Assembly (NCBI GenBank): GCA_945883625.1
Contig: CAMCXW010000015.1
Coordinates: 1 to 47,847 of the forward strand
Direction: 5' to 3'
Origin: Spirosoma fluviale
GTDB lineage: Bacteria > Bacteroidota > Bacteroidia > Cytophagales > Spirosomataceae
Length of the DNA stretch: 47,847 nucleotides
The position numbers and the translations under genes are program-made. Positions 18,511 to 27,773 of the stretch are shown here, piece after piece. The stretch's first letter is position 1, and each line of letters begins with the position of its first letter. The notes beneath the pieces were generated by a model. That model was not told the DNA's origin, ran no database searches, and saw only the letters and a list, made by a program, of their open reading frames with translations.

Positions 18511-19287
18511 TTATTTTAGGTTTTTGATACGAATATTCCTGTACGCTACTTTCATCGGAGGGCCTACGTGTACTTGAACGCCTAACCAACCTTCTGATTT
18601 GCCATTAACTTTATCCAAGTCGGTGACATCACTCATTAAAACTCCATTGACATAATGTAAAAGACGATTTCCTTTAACAATCAAATGTACTTCATTCCAA
18701 TCTTCTGATTTAATCTTCGTTTTCAACGTATCAGAATTCCCTAATGAACCCGTTACCTTACGAGGCAACCAAGCATTACGAGCTGAAAAAGCACGAAGGT
18801 TGTTTTTAACTTCTGGATCCGTTTGCTCGTTGACACTCACAATCTCACCACGGTATCCCAGGGTTGTACGGCCACGTTCCTCATAGTTTTGACCCGTGTA
18901 ACGAATCGCACCATCGATGTCAGCCTGATATCCTTTTAATGCAAATGGCAAATCGGGCAATAACTCCTCAGACCGATAATTGATACCTGTATTACCTTCT
19001 TTACTGATTTTAACCTCACATTTCAATTCGAAATCTGATGGCTTAGCATCCCGGTAAATAATAAAGGTATTCCGCTTCAATAGCGTTGCAGGCGTGATTT
19101 CGCCAGTAATAGTGCCATTTTCCACCCGCCAGTAGGTAGGATCTCCTTCCCACCCTTGTAAGGATGTTCCGTTAAAAATGGATTTAAACCCCTTCTCTGA
19201 CTGTTTATTTTTCTGGCCAAAGCTAGGAGCTTGAAGAGCCAGTAAGGAGACAAATAGCCATATGAATCGATGGTAATGAGTTTTCAT
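18511..19287 (-). CDS. DUF1080 (3-keto-disaccharide hydrolase family) secreted protein
   Basis: About 258 residues. A signal peptide (MKTHYHRFIWLFVSLLALQA; a Met two residues earlier is possible) is followed by the DUF1080 concanavalin-like fold: FKSIFNGTSLQGWEGD, WRVENGTITGEI, FELKCEVKISKEGNTGINYRS, GYQADIDG, and the C-terminal EGWLGVQVHVGPPMKVAYRNI. The Pfam family is now named for hydrolysis of 3-keto-glycosides. Its place between an FG-GAP protein and a PVC-type cytochrome, within a locus holding Gfo/Idh oxidoreductases, supports that role. Catalytic activity is inferred. Confidence 0.88.
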   Translation of the reverse strand: MKTHYHRFIWLFVSLLALQAPSFGQKNKQSEKGFKSIFNGTSLQGWEGDPTYWRVENGTITGEITPATLLKRNTFIIYRDAKPSDFELKCEVKISKEGNTGINYRSEELLPDLPFALKGYQADIDGAIRYTGQNYEERGRTTLGYRGEIVSVNEQTDPEVKNNLRAFSARNAWLPRKVTGSLGNSDTLKTKIKSEDWNEVHLIVKGNRLLHYVNGVLMSDVTDLDKVNGKSEGWLGVQVHVGPPMKVAYRNIRIKNLK

Positions 19288-19357
19288 ATGCATTGATTTA
19301 GAATTTTAAATTAGTTTAAAAAGTTTAAAAAATGGTTTATCGGCATGAAATTTTTCA

Positions 19358-20536
19358 CTATAATTTTTCAAATAGAAAAACCCCTTTTTTATTTGATAGA
19401 ACAAGGTCTTCTTTTTTATCTCGATTCATGTCCTGTACGAAAAAGTGAATCCCAGACCCTGAATCTTCATCGATGATGTGGGCTTTCCATGTAGGTGAAT
19501 GACTTGGAATTAATTCGTACCAAACAAGTAACGCCTTTTCAAATTCGCCTGGATCTTTTCCATTATGCGCCATGTAGCGTTTACCCGTAATAAAATCAGC
19601 ATGCCCATCTCGATTTACATCATGCTGCTGAAGCGCATGTGTCTGCGATAATTCCTTTTGAATTAGGTGTGTCTCCACATCGCCTTTGGCTAAATTTTTC
19701 ACCTCATGCCACCAAGTTCCGTAATCATGCGCGGAGGAACTTAAAATGTCCATATCCCCATCACCATCAAAATCTTGCACATAGATTTGCGATGCGTCAT
19801 AAGATAAATTTAAAGGATGGAAAGTCCAATTTTGGGTTAGATCGATAGGCATTTCCCACCAACCTTCTTTAATAATCACATCTTTGCGACCATCTTGATT
19901 TAAATCTCCAAAACCTAAACCATGCGTATATTTATGCGTACCTAAGGTTGGGTTAGAAGAAATTACATGCGCGACCCACGTCGTATCTTTCTTTCCAGGT
20001 GCCTCCAGCCAAATCACTCGCTTATTTTTGGAGTCGTTACCAATTAAATCTCGGCGACCATCTCCATTAACGTCTTCAAATAAAGGCGATTCATTCCCAA
20101 ATGAGCTATACAATTCATGCTTTTTCCAAAGTCCTGGCTTATTTTGGTTGTTTTCTAACCAATGAATTGCTTCGCCGGGTAAACCAATTTTAATCACATC
20201 GACCCAACCATCATGATTAATATCAGCCGCAAATTGAGCGAAAGAATCAGCATATCCTTCATCCACTTTAAAGGGATATCCTTCAGGAAATTTTTGTAAT
20301 GATTTATTGTAGCGAACTTCTGTAGTAAAAGTATGTTGGGTCCAACGCGGAGCTTCGAACCAAAAAGCACCGGCAATGATATCTTTTTTCCCGTCACGAT
20401 TCACATCTCCTATACAAACACCCTCGGAAACGAATGTGGATGTAAGCGTAATTTTTTTAAACCTAGGTGGATTCGCAGCAAAAAAAGAAGTGCTGAAAAA
20501 TAAACAAACGGCTAAAAAAATTTGAAGGATAGGCAT
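19358..20536 (-). CDS. Secreted FG-GAP/VCBS repeat protein
   Basis: A 392-residue exported protein with signal peptide (ILQIFLAVCLFFSTSFFA). At least six calcium-binding-type repeats of the form DxNxDGxxD are visible (GDVNRDGKKDII, ADINHDGWVDVI, EDVNGDGRRDLI, GDLNQDGRKDVI, QDFDGDGDMDIL, HDVNRDGHADFI, QDMNRDKKEDLV). They imply a seven-bladed integrin-type beta-propeller. It probably binds carbohydrate or scaffolds periplasmic partners; no catalytic motif is seen. It is the first gene after the SusD terminator. Confidence 0.9.
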   Translation of the reverse strand: MPILQIFLAVCLFFSTSFFAANPPRFKKITLTSTFVSEGVCIGDVNRDGKKDIIAGAFWFEAPRWTQHTFTTEVRYNKSLQKFPEGYPFKVDEGYADSFAQFAADINHDGWVDVIKIGLPGEAIHWLENNQNKPGLWKKHELYSSFGNESPLFEDVNGDGRRDLIGNDSKNKRVIWLEAPGKKDTTWVAHVISSNPTLGTHKYTHGLGFGDLNQDGRKDVIIKEGWWEMPIDLTQNWTFHPLNLSYDASQIYVQDFDGDGDMDILSSSAHDYGTWWHEVKNLAKGDVETHLIQKELSQTHALQQHDVNRDGHADFITGKRYMAHNGKDPGEFEKALLVWYELIPSHSPTWKAHIIDEDSGSGIHFFVQDMNRDKKEDLVLSNKKGVFLFEKL

Positions 20537-20550
20537 GTGCGAGAAAAAAT

Positions 20551-20576
20551 AGAGCTGCCGAATTAACGGCAGCTCT
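20551..20576 (-). terminator. Strong terminator hairpin downstream of susD
   Basis: A perfect 10-bp stem AGAGCTGCCG/CGGCAGCTCT with a 6-nt loop. On the minus strand it is followed by TATTTTTTCT, 16 bp after the susD stop. It lies between susD and the FG-GAP gene and probably reduces, rather than abolishes, transcription into the downstream enzyme genes. Confidence 0.85.
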
Positions 20577-20591
20577 AAAAAGAAAAGTGAA

Positions 20592-22103
20592 TTACTTAAT
20601 ATTCGGATTCAATGCCGCCTCATCAGCAGGCATCGGATAGTATTTCTCAATTACGGTGAATGAGTTACTCCGAAGTGTGAAACCTCTTTGATAGTAATGG
20701 GCAAATGGATCTGCTTTGATTCTATTTCCTTTTGCTGTAATTACTTCTTTAAAAGTATCTGTTCTCGTTAAGTCATGCCAGCGCTTGTTCTCAAACGCTA
20801 ATTCCATACGACGTTCCTTCATCAAAGCTGTACGAAAAGCTGCTTGGGTTGTGGCAGTTGTCTCAGCCAATCCTGCACGCTTGCGCACTTGGTTCATGAA
20901 TGGAGCAGCTTCCGCAGTTTTTCCTTGCTCATTCAAGGCCTCCGCCAAGAATAAAAGAACTTCTGAGTACCGGAAAATAGGCCAGTTCATTCCGTGGTTA
21001 CCATTCAAAGAATGTGGTCTCACGAACTTCTTGATGTAAGGGTACGTTTTGCCTTCCCAAAGTGTACTTGCACAGGTAATGTATCCAATGGACGCATCTT
21101 TACGTAAATCGCCAGGCTCATATGAGGCGATAAGTTCAGGCATTGGGGCGTTATTTCCTTCTCCAGTTTGTGGCTGTGGATTTGAGGTTTTAGACAAAGT
21201 CACCAATTCACTGGCAGCCATCGGGCGAGGCATAAAGTTGTACATAAAACTTCCTTGAAAACCATTCGCTCCCTCTTGATACTGAACCTGAAAAATGCTT
21301 TCAGCATTATTCTTATTTCCTGTACTTGTCGTAAAGGCGTCATTATAATCTGGCATTAATGAATGTTGCCCCTCTGCGATAATTTCTTTACACAGTTTTT
21401 CTACTGCAGGCCAGTTTTTCTGAATCAAATACATGTTGGCTAAAAGTGTTTTAGCCGCAGCGGAGGTTGCACGACCTGGCTCTTGCGTTGATTTAGTCTT
21501 TAAGGTAGCAGCAGCACCTGTCAAATCACCAATGATGATTTTTTCTAAATCAGCGGCTGTACCCACCTTAGCAGCAGCTTGTTCCCGATTGGCCACAGCA
21601 GTTAATTGAAGAGGCCCTTTGTTGAAATAGCGATAAATTTCAAAATAAGCGAAAGCACGCATAAACTGTGCTTGACCCTTCAGGTTGCCTTTGGCTGCGG
21701 CATCAAAATCAGCCTTATCAATACGATCTAAAATTTGGTTTGCCCGTGCAATGATCAAATAATCTTGACGATACTGATTTAACACGTGTGTATTTGTAGT
21801 CAGACCATTGGATACAGGGATAGAAAAATCTGCCAAATCCTCTTGTTGCTCAGTAGCACCAAATGCCGTATTCCGATAATAATACGTGTTATCTGAGTGC
21901 ATCTCCGACAATAAATACGAACGATCATTGTATATCGTACGTAATGGTACGTAGCAAGCGTTCACTGCTTGCTGAAAATCCGCCTCCGTTTTAAAAAACG
22001 TGACCGAACTTAAACTTGTTTCTGGTGTTATTTCCAAAAATTCAGCTGTGCAACCAGATAGTCCTATGGCCAACAAACAGCTTAATATGATTTTATTTTT
22101 CAT
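20592..22103 (-). CDS. susD: SusD/RagB-family outer-membrane glycan-binding lipoprotein
   Basis: A 503-residue lipoprotein with lipobox LSGC (Cys at about 18), followed by the SusD N-terminus FLEITPETSLS and TPR-like helices (RAFAYFEIYRYFNKGPLQL). The C-terminal RagB signature is present (FRYSEVLLFLAEALNEQGKTAEA, NQVRKRAGL, MKERRMELAFENKRWHDLTRT). It forms the lid over the SusC barrel and captures oligosaccharide at the cell surface. The gene is 33 bp downstream of susC. Confidence 0.95.
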   Translation of the reverse strand: MKNKIILSCLLAIGLSGCTAEFLEITPETSLSSVTFFKTEADFQQAVNACYVPLRTIYNDRSYLLSEMHSDNTYYYRNTAFGATEQQEDLADFSIPVSNGLTTNTHVLNQYRQDYLIIARANQILDRIDKADFDAAAKGNLKGQAQFMRAFAYFEIYRYFNKGPLQLTAVANREQAAAKVGTAADLEKIIIGDLTGAAATLKTKSTQEPGRATSAAAKTLLANMYLIQKNWPAVEKLCKEIIAEGQHSLMPDYNDAFTTSTGNKNNAESIFQVQYQEGANGFQGSFMYNFMPRPMAASELVTLSKTSNPQPQTGEGNNAPMPELIASYEPGDLRKDASIGYITCASTLWEGKTYPYIKKFVRPHSLNGNHGMNWPIFRYSEVLLFLAEALNEQGKTAEAAPFMNQVRKRAGLAETTATTQAAFRTALMKERRMELAFENKRWHDLTRTDTFKEVITAKGNRIKADPFAHYYQRGFTLRSNSFTVIEKYYPMPADEAALNPNIK

Positions 22104-22136
22104 TTTTTCTAAAATAAACGTTTGATAGTTAGCTAG

Positions 22137-25100
22137 TTAAAAATTGAAGTTTGCGCCTACCGTGAAAGTTCTTGGAACTGGGTAGTTTGATAAATCTACA
22201 CCTGGGCTCAAGTTACCGCCATCACCTTGACCATTACTTTGTGCCGAGGTTTCTGGATTAGGTCCTCCCCAATATTTGGTAAATACGTAAGCTTGTTGGC
22301 ATGACGTATACACACGAAGTGACTTATAAACTTTAGTCGGCTTCGAAAATGTGTAACCCAAGGTAATGTTACGAATCGTGAAATAAGACGCATCCGCAAC
22401 AAAACGGCTGTTCATCCAATCCCGCTCGATACCGGTTACGTTACCACCGCCTACAGTCGTTCCGTACATACCCATACCTGGATTAGCCTCCGAACGGAAA
22501 CGGTATTTAGCTCCTTCAACCATATTAAATACCCCATCTAGATTAGCTGTGGAATAAATATGTCTCACTAACAATTGATTGCCTTGTGATCCTGATCCGA
22601 TAATGTTAAAGTCCCAATCTCCATAAGTTATGTTATTTGTAATACCATAAACAAAATCAGGAAAAGGATTTCCCATAATTGTCCGGTCATCGTTATTTCC
22701 ACCATAATCAATCCTCCCGTTGCCGTTAATATCTCTAAGTTTGATACTTCCCACTGTGGAACGTCCTGGTACTTTAGGAGAATTCGCTAAATCTTCCGCA
22801 TTTTTATACATACCCTCAGAAATCAAACCATAAAATTGACCAAATGGCTTGCCTACTTGCGTAATGTGAAACGTTCCGTACACACGGTCAATACCAGGAG
22901 CTAACGCAACCACAACGTTTCGGTTAAACGAAATATTTGCGTTTGTTGTCCATTTCAATTTACCTGTTGTGTTTTTTGTGTTCACAGAAAACTCGTGACC
23001 CCAGAACTTAATTTCCCCGATATTATCATTGAAATTTCCAAAACCCGATTCTTGTGCAACTTGAACGGCATACAATAGGTTCGTTGTGTTCTTTTTGTAA
23101 TAGTCATACGCAAAGTTGATGCGATCATCAAACATATTAATATCAACTCCCAAATCTAATTGTTGGGTCGTCTCCCAACCTAAATTAGGATTTGCTAGTG
23201 AACTTACTGCAGCACCTGTTGCAACCGTATTACCAAATACGCCATTAACTGTATTGTTGATCAAAGCATACGAGGTATAGTTTCCTAAGTTATTGTTTCC
23301 AATAATTCCCCAGCTTCCTCTCAATTTCATAAATGAAACCATGGGTAAGTCGCGCATAAATGGCTCATCCGAAACAACCCAGCCTGCACCCACAGAAGGG
23401 AAAGTTCCCCAGCGATTATCTGAACCAAAACGAGACGAACCATCACTACGAATAGCCGCATTTAATAGGTATTTCCCTTTATAGTTATAGTTCAAACGAG
23501 CTAAATAGGATGTTAACGACCACTCTTGAACTCCCGAGTTAGTTCCTCCACGCGAAATATTAATCGCTCCTTGGATTGTAGGAAGGCGATCATCCGCGTA
23601 CGTATCCGCTTGGATTCGTGTCGATTCTTGACGGAAATACTGATTCGTATAACCTCCTAATATTTCAAATTTATGATCATCCCAAAGCGTCTTTCCGTAT
23701 GTTACCGTATTTTCATTTAACCACGATAAGTTTTCAACGTTCTCACGGATTGACTCTGCGGTTGTTGGAATAGGTACATTAATTCTAGAAGTTGCATCTG
23801 ATGGATTAAAGAAAAAGAATTTAGTTCTTAAAATTTCTCCATTCATAGATGAACGCACTTTTAAGCCTTTGATTGGCTCATACTCAACGAATGCATTAGA
23901 CAATAAATTTGTCGCTGTTGTTTCATTGATTAACTGATCCGCCGAACGAACCCAGTTGGCATACGCAAAAATATTACCCGTACTTGCAGGGAATCGATTA
24001 AACTTGGTCAACGTTTTTCCATCAGCCTCATAAATAGGCATGATTGGCCACGTGTGTAATGCATTGAACAAAATACCTGTTCCACGATCACCGTCAGTTC
24101 TTGGCGTATTGTCATATACCAATTGTGGTGCTAGGTTAAACCCAACAGTTACCTTATCAGAAATGTCATACGTCGAATTTAAACGTAATGAATACCGCTG
24201 ATAGTCCGTATTTCTAACAACACCCTTTTGATCTAATACACCAGCAACCAACGAAGTTCTTGACTTCGGCGTGTTGGACGTAATAGTTAAGTTATGGCTA
24301 GTAATTGGTGATGTACGAAGTAATGCACCATACCAATCGTTGTCTTTATCTTTGTATTGAGATGGATTTTGAAATTCCGCTGGTACGGGTTGTTTCGCAT
24401 CTTCAAAAGACTCCTTCTTAAATTGTGCAAATTCCTCTGCATTCATCATTTTCAAACGGCCTTTCATAGGAACTTGTTGCATACCTGTAAATGTGTTGAA
24501 ACTTACAGACATTCCTGAGCCTTTTCCTTTCTTGGTAGTAATCAAAACGACACCATTTGCCGCACGCGAACCGTAAAGTGATGTTGAAGATGCATCCTTT
24601 AAAACGGAGATGTCTTCAATTTCATCCGGGTTCATTGCCCCGATAGAGCCTGTAATAGGAAAGCCATCGACAACATACAATGGATCAGAACCTGCTGAAA
24701 CCGACAATTGTCCACGAATACGAATGTTCATACCTTGTCCAGGGCGACCTGTAGTTTGGTTAATTTGAACACCGGCTAATTGGCCCTGTAATTTCTGGCC
24801 GATCTGCGTAACGGGCAAATCTTTTAATTCCTTGTAAGAAATTGTTTGAACAGCTCCCGTAATCTCCTTCTTGCTTTGGCTACCGTAACCTACCACGATG
24901 ATTTCGTTTAAGGTTTTGTTGTCAACCGTTAAGATTACGTCCACCGACTTCTGCCCGGTGTAAACCACATCCGTTGTGTTGAAACCCACGGAGCTTATGC
25001 GCAAGGTTTCATTTCTACTTACACTAATTTTAAAATTACCTTCTCCATCAGTGGATGCACCGCGGGAAGTTCCGACAACTGAAACAGAGGCGCCGATAAC

Positions 25101-25241
25101 CGGTTCTCCATCTGTTCCTTTCACTTTTCCTGTGGCGGCTTGTTGTTGCGCCATCAAGGTACTCGATAGAATTAAAAACAGCCCTAGGAAAATTCCCATT
25201 GACCGAATTCCAATTCGATGAATCGTTGAAATGTTTTTCAT
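22137..25241 (-). CDS. susC: SusC/RagA-family TonB-linked outer-membrane transporter
   Basis: A 1034-residue protein. A signal peptide (GIFLGLFLILSSTLMAQ) precedes a carboxypeptidase-regulatory-like domain (about 35-115, GKVKGTDGEPVIGASVSVVG). The TonB-box region NEIIVVGYGSQ and plug follow, with the SusC signature LQGQLAGVQI and VDGFPITGSIGAMNPDEIEDISVLKDASS. A large beta-barrel ends FTVGANFNF. With SusD it imports oligosaccharides of up to a few kDa. It is the first gene of the sugar locus; substrate unknown. Confidence 0.96.
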   Translation of the reverse strand: MKNISTIHRIGIRSMGIFLGLFLILSSTLMAQQQAATGKVKGTDGEPVIGASVSVVGTSRGASTDGEGNFKISVSRNETLRISSVGFNTTDVVYTGQKSVDVILTVDNKTLNEIIVVGYGSQSKKEITGAVQTISYKELKDLPVTQIGQKLQGQLAGVQINQTTGRPGQGMNIRIRGQLSVSAGSDPLYVVDGFPITGSIGAMNPDEIEDISVLKDASSTSLYGSRAANGVVLITTKKGKGSGMSVSFNTFTGMQQVPMKGRLKMMNAEEFAQFKKESFEDAKQPVPAEFQNPSQYKDKDNDWYGALLRTSPITSHNLTITSNTPKSRTSLVAGVLDQKGVVRNTDYQRYSLRLNSTYDISDKVTVGFNLAPQLVYDNTPRTDGDRGTGILFNALHTWPIMPIYEADGKTLTKFNRFPASTGNIFAYANWVRSADQLINETTATNLLSNAFVEYEPIKGLKVRSSMNGEILRTKFFFFNPSDATSRINVPIPTTAESIRENVENLSWLNENTVTYGKTLWDDHKFEILGGYTNQYFRQESTRIQADTYADDRLPTIQGAINISRGGTNSGVQEWSLTSYLARLNYNYKGKYLLNAAIRSDGSSRFGSDNRWGTFPSVGAGWVVSDEPFMRDLPMVSFMKLRGSWGIIGNNNLGNYTSYALINNTVNGVFGNTVATGAAVSSLANPNLGWETTQQLDLGVDINMFDDRINFAYDYYKKNTTNLLYAVQVAQESGFGNFNDNIGEIKFWGHEFSVNTKNTTGKLKWTTNANISFNRNVVVALAPGIDRVYGTFHITQVGKPFGQFYGLISEGMYKNAEDLANSPKVPGRSTVGSIKLRDINGNGRIDYGGNNDDRTIMGNPFPDFVYGITNNITYGDWDFNIIGSGSQGNQLLVRHIYSTANLDGVFNMVEGAKYRFRSEANPGMGMYGTTVGGGNVTGIERDWMNSRFVADASYFTIRNITLGYTFSKPTKVYKSLRVYTSCQQAYVFTKYWGGPNPETSAQSNGQGDGGNLSPGVDLSNYPVPRTFTVGANFNF

Positions 25242-25733
25242 AGTTAAAAATTTAAGGTTTAAAGGATTTGAAAAAGATACCTATATACAATAATAATACT
25301 ACTTTGGACACAATTATAACACCTAAGTGAGCGCCAACTATCCTTATACGAGCATAGGATAGTTAAATTATTTATAAAAATATTATAATTGAAGTTTTGA
25401 ATAATTTTTATGAGACTAGTTTTGTTGTTAAAACCGGGTTAAAAAGGCAATCACAAAGACCTAAAGCAAACCTATTCATTTACTTAATGGTTATATAATT
25501 TGTTCATAGACAATGTGATTTGTTGGGGATATGTAGATGCCTACTTTCTTACAACTAGTAAATACACTGAGCCTGGGGCCAAAAATCCTATAAAAATAAA
25601 AGCAATGGTCCAAATGATTTATACATTTGGTCGGATTGTAAATCGCCTTACTAATGATCAAGTTTTAGATTATTGCCTGATAAACAATGACAATAAATGC
25701 ATTATAAAGTATTTACCTTATCGCTCTAAACTT
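25242..25733. promoter_or_regulatory. Divergent intergenic region between susC and the esterase, with a 9-bp dyad
   Basis: 492 bp, very AT-rich, holding the start regions of two divergent genes. A perfect inverted repeat AACTATCCT (25336-25344) and AGGATAGTT (25356-25364) with an 11-nt spacer lies about 95 bp upstream of susC. It has no following T-run and looks more like a regulator site or leader hairpin than a terminator. A TACATTTG (25622-25629) fits a plus-strand -7 box, without a clear -33. An in-frame upstream extension of the esterase frame to 25500 is not protein-like. No other gene is seen. Confidence 0.5.
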
Positions 25734-26645
25734 ATGAAATCGCTATTTTTTGCCCTTATTTCCTGTCTAGCATTCTCCGCTAGCGCTCAAGATGGAACCA
25801 TTTATCCGCTTGAAACTCCCAAAGAACCCAATGCCATTCCCTTAAATACGGGCGCCGTAAAGGACCAGCCTGCACCAGAAACGTGGTTTCGTCAGTGGGG
25901 AGATCCGATGGCCCGCAATATATCAACTGCCACATTAACGCCCATCTTTCCAGAAAAGGGTAAGGCAAATGGCGCAGCTGTCATCGTTGCTCCAGGCGGG
26001 GGGTACCGTTGGCTTTCCATGGGAAATGAAGGTTGGGAAGTGGCCGAAGCCCTTGCCAAAAAAGGCATAACTGCCTTTGTGTTAAAATACCGCTTATTCC
26101 CAACCCCAGAAAAATTGGACGATTTTACGGCTTGGATGAACCGCCCGCGCCCGGCTCCTCAAAAGACAGACAGCACGGCAAAGAATACCAATCCAATGGC
26201 TCAAATGGATTTAACCAACCAGCTCGCAGATGCTGAGGCAGCCTATGCGATGATCCTAAATAATGCCGCAGCCTGGGGCGTGGATAAGGAACGCATTGGC
26301 ATGATTGGATTCTCTGCTGGAGCGGGTTTAACGATGCACGCTACCTTACATTCAAAAACGATGACGCTCGCATTTATTGGTCCGATATATGGGGGGATGG
26401 GACCCGTAAAAGTGCCTAAAAACGCTCCCCCGATGTTTAATGCCATCGCCTCTGATGATTTCTTGTTTAACTCCCAATTTGGTGTGATTGAATCTTGGTT
26501 CAAAGCCGGCAGACCCGTGGAATTTCATTTATACCAAAATGGGGGACATGGCTTTGGCCTGGGCAATCCGAATAGAACGAGCAATAAATGGTTTGATGCG
26601 TTTGTGCATTGGTTAGATGTGAATAAGTTTTTGGTGGCGAAATAG
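25734..26645 (+). CDS. Secreted alpha/beta-hydrolase (acetyl/feruloyl-esterase-like)
   Basis: A 303-residue protein. The signal peptide MKSLFFALISCLAFSASAQ sets the start at 25734; the longer frame from 25500 lacks coding character. The HGG-type oxyanion region reads IVAPGGGYRWLSMG. The nucleophile is Ser194 in GFSAGAG, with an Asp near 241 and His272 in GGHGFG. This matches the BD-FAE/xylan-esterase-like group that removes acetyl or aromatic esters from plant polysaccharides. It is divergent from susC, so it may assist the same glycan locus. Confidence 0.88.
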   Translation: MKSLFFALISCLAFSASAQDGTIYPLETPKEPNAIPLNTGAVKDQPAPETWFRQWGDPMARNISTATLTPIFPEKGKANGAAVIVAPGGGYRWLSMGNEGWEVAEALAKKGITAFVLKYRLFPTPEKLDDFTAWMNRPRPAPQKTDSTAKNTNPMAQMDLTNQLADAEAAYAMILNNAAAWGVDKERIGMIGFSAGAGLTMHATLHSKTMTLAFIGPIYGGMGPVKVPKNAPPMFNAIASDDFLFNSQFGVIESWFKAGRPVEFHLYQNGGHGFGLGNPNRTSNKWFDAFVHWLDVNKFLVAK

Positions 26646-26653
26646 AAACAAAC

Positions 26654-26698
26654 CACTATTATCAAAACTTGCAAAATTTACAAGTTTTGATAATAGTG
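26654..26698. repeat. 18-bp perfect inverted repeat
   Basis: The arm CACTATTATCAAAACTTG (26654-26671) and its exact reverse complement (26681-26698) flank a 9-nt spacer. It lies 9 bp after the esterase stop and abuts a truncated DUF4143 gene. A transcribed form would be a long AT-rich hairpin. No flanking T-run on the plus strand makes it a poor classic terminator, so an excision scar or MITE-like end is also possible. Confidence 0.85.
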
Positions 26699-26996
26699 CG
26701 TTCACATATTGGAAAATGTCGTTTATTTGGAACTTATCCGAAGAGGATATAAGGTTTGGACAGGAACAGCGCGAAATACAGAAATCGATTTTGTCGGTAT
26801 AAGTCCTACTGGCGAAATCGAATATTACCAAATCGCATGGCAACTAGCCTCCGAAAATACCATAGAACGAGAGTTTTCCGCATTAGAAAGAATAACAGAC
26901 AATTACCCAAAATACCTATTAACAACTGACTCCTTCAAACAAGATCGAAGTGGAATTAAGAATCTCAATGTATTTGAGTGGCTATTAGGAAATTAA
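26697..26996 (+). pseudogene. C-terminal fragment of a DUF4143-type AAA ATPase
   Basis: About 99 codons, open from just after an in-frame TAG at 26694. The translation has the C-terminal DUF4143 pattern: HILENVVYLELIRRGYKVW, NTEIDFVGISPTGEIEYYQIA, EREFSALERITDNYPKYLL and a final GIKNLNVFEWLLGN. Full-length relatives have about 380-450 residues with an N-terminal ATPase, which is absent here. A TTG at 26709 could start translation, but the protein would lack all catalytic parts. The break coincides with the inverted repeat at 26654-26698. Confidence 0.85.
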
Positions 26997-27029
26997 TGAC
27001 ATAGAATTTAACCAAATCAGTTTAACACG

Positions 27030-27740
27030 ATGAAAAAAATCATACTATTAATGGTCTGCGCAACCCTGTCTATTGGGGTTCATGCCCAAAGCCCGTTAGG
27101 CGCTTGGGAATCTAAATCTATTTCTGAACGTGGAGACACGCTAAAAAGTGTTGTCATTTTTGCCGATGGCTATCAGGTATTGACCATATACAATGCAAGT
27201 AACGGCAAGTTTATCCATGCCAATGGTGGAACATGGAAGTTGAATGGGGACGTCATGACCGAAAAACGAGAATTTCACACGGATAATGCTGCGCTCGTTG
27301 GCACAGAGGTCAGCTTTAAAATAGCGATTACACATGATTCCCTCACCATCATAGGCAGCAAGAAAAAATTTAGAAGAATCGATGACGGCAAGCCTGGTGT
27401 ACTTCAAGGCGCATGGCTGATGTCGGGAAGAATCACGGATGGTAAAGTGCAAAAACGCGACACCAGCGTAGCCAGAAAAACGATGAAAATTTTATCGGGA
27501 ACTCGATTTCAATGGATCGCTTACGATACCGATACGAAGCAATTCCTGGGAACTGGGGGTGGTACCTACACGACCCAAAATGGTGAGTACGCTGAGCGTA
27601 TTGAGTTCTTTTCGAAAGATGAGACTAGAGTAGGTCTTCGTTTAAAATTCAATTATGCATTAAAAGATGGTGATTGGGAACACTCCGGCTTGTCAAGCAA
27701 GGGAGATCCCATCAATGAAATATGGAGCATAAGAAAATAG
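27030..27740 (+). CDS. Secreted protein with two tandem lipocalin-like repeats
   Basis: A 236-residue protein with a signal peptide (MKKIILLMVCATLSIGVHAQ). Two related halves are visible. The first begins SPLGAWESKSISERGDT and the second LQGAWLMSGRITDG. Each then runs through a G-G-T segment (HANGGTWKLNGD and GTGGGTYTTQNGEY) and an E-F-x-(S/T) segment (EKREFHTDNAALVG, ERIEFFSKDETRVG). The pattern suggests two small beta-barrels of the lipocalin-like type. The function is unknown. Confidence 0.75.
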   Translation: MKKIILLMVCATLSIGVHAQSPLGAWESKSISERGDTLKSVVIFADGYQVLTIYNASNGKFIHANGGTWKLNGDVMTEKREFHTDNAALVGTEVSFKIAITHDSLTIIGSKKKFRRIDDGKPGVLQGAWLMSGRITDGKVQKRDTSVARKTMKILSGTRFQWIAYDTDTKQFLGTGGGTYTTQNGEYAERIEFFSKDETRVGLRLKFNYALKDGDWEHSGLSSKGDPINEIWSIRK

Positions 27741-27773
27741 GATTTACGATACATTAGAGGAATTTATACCCAC

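Noticed and set aside
25500-25733. Upstream extension of the esterase frame by 78 codons
   Set aside because: The extension is compositionally unlike protein and ends just before a textbook signal peptide at 25734.
26654-26698. Inverted repeat as an IS terminal repeat or CRISPR unit
   Set aside because: Only one closely spaced pair exists, no transposase is near, and there is no repeat-spacer series. It is kept as a repeat of unknown origin.
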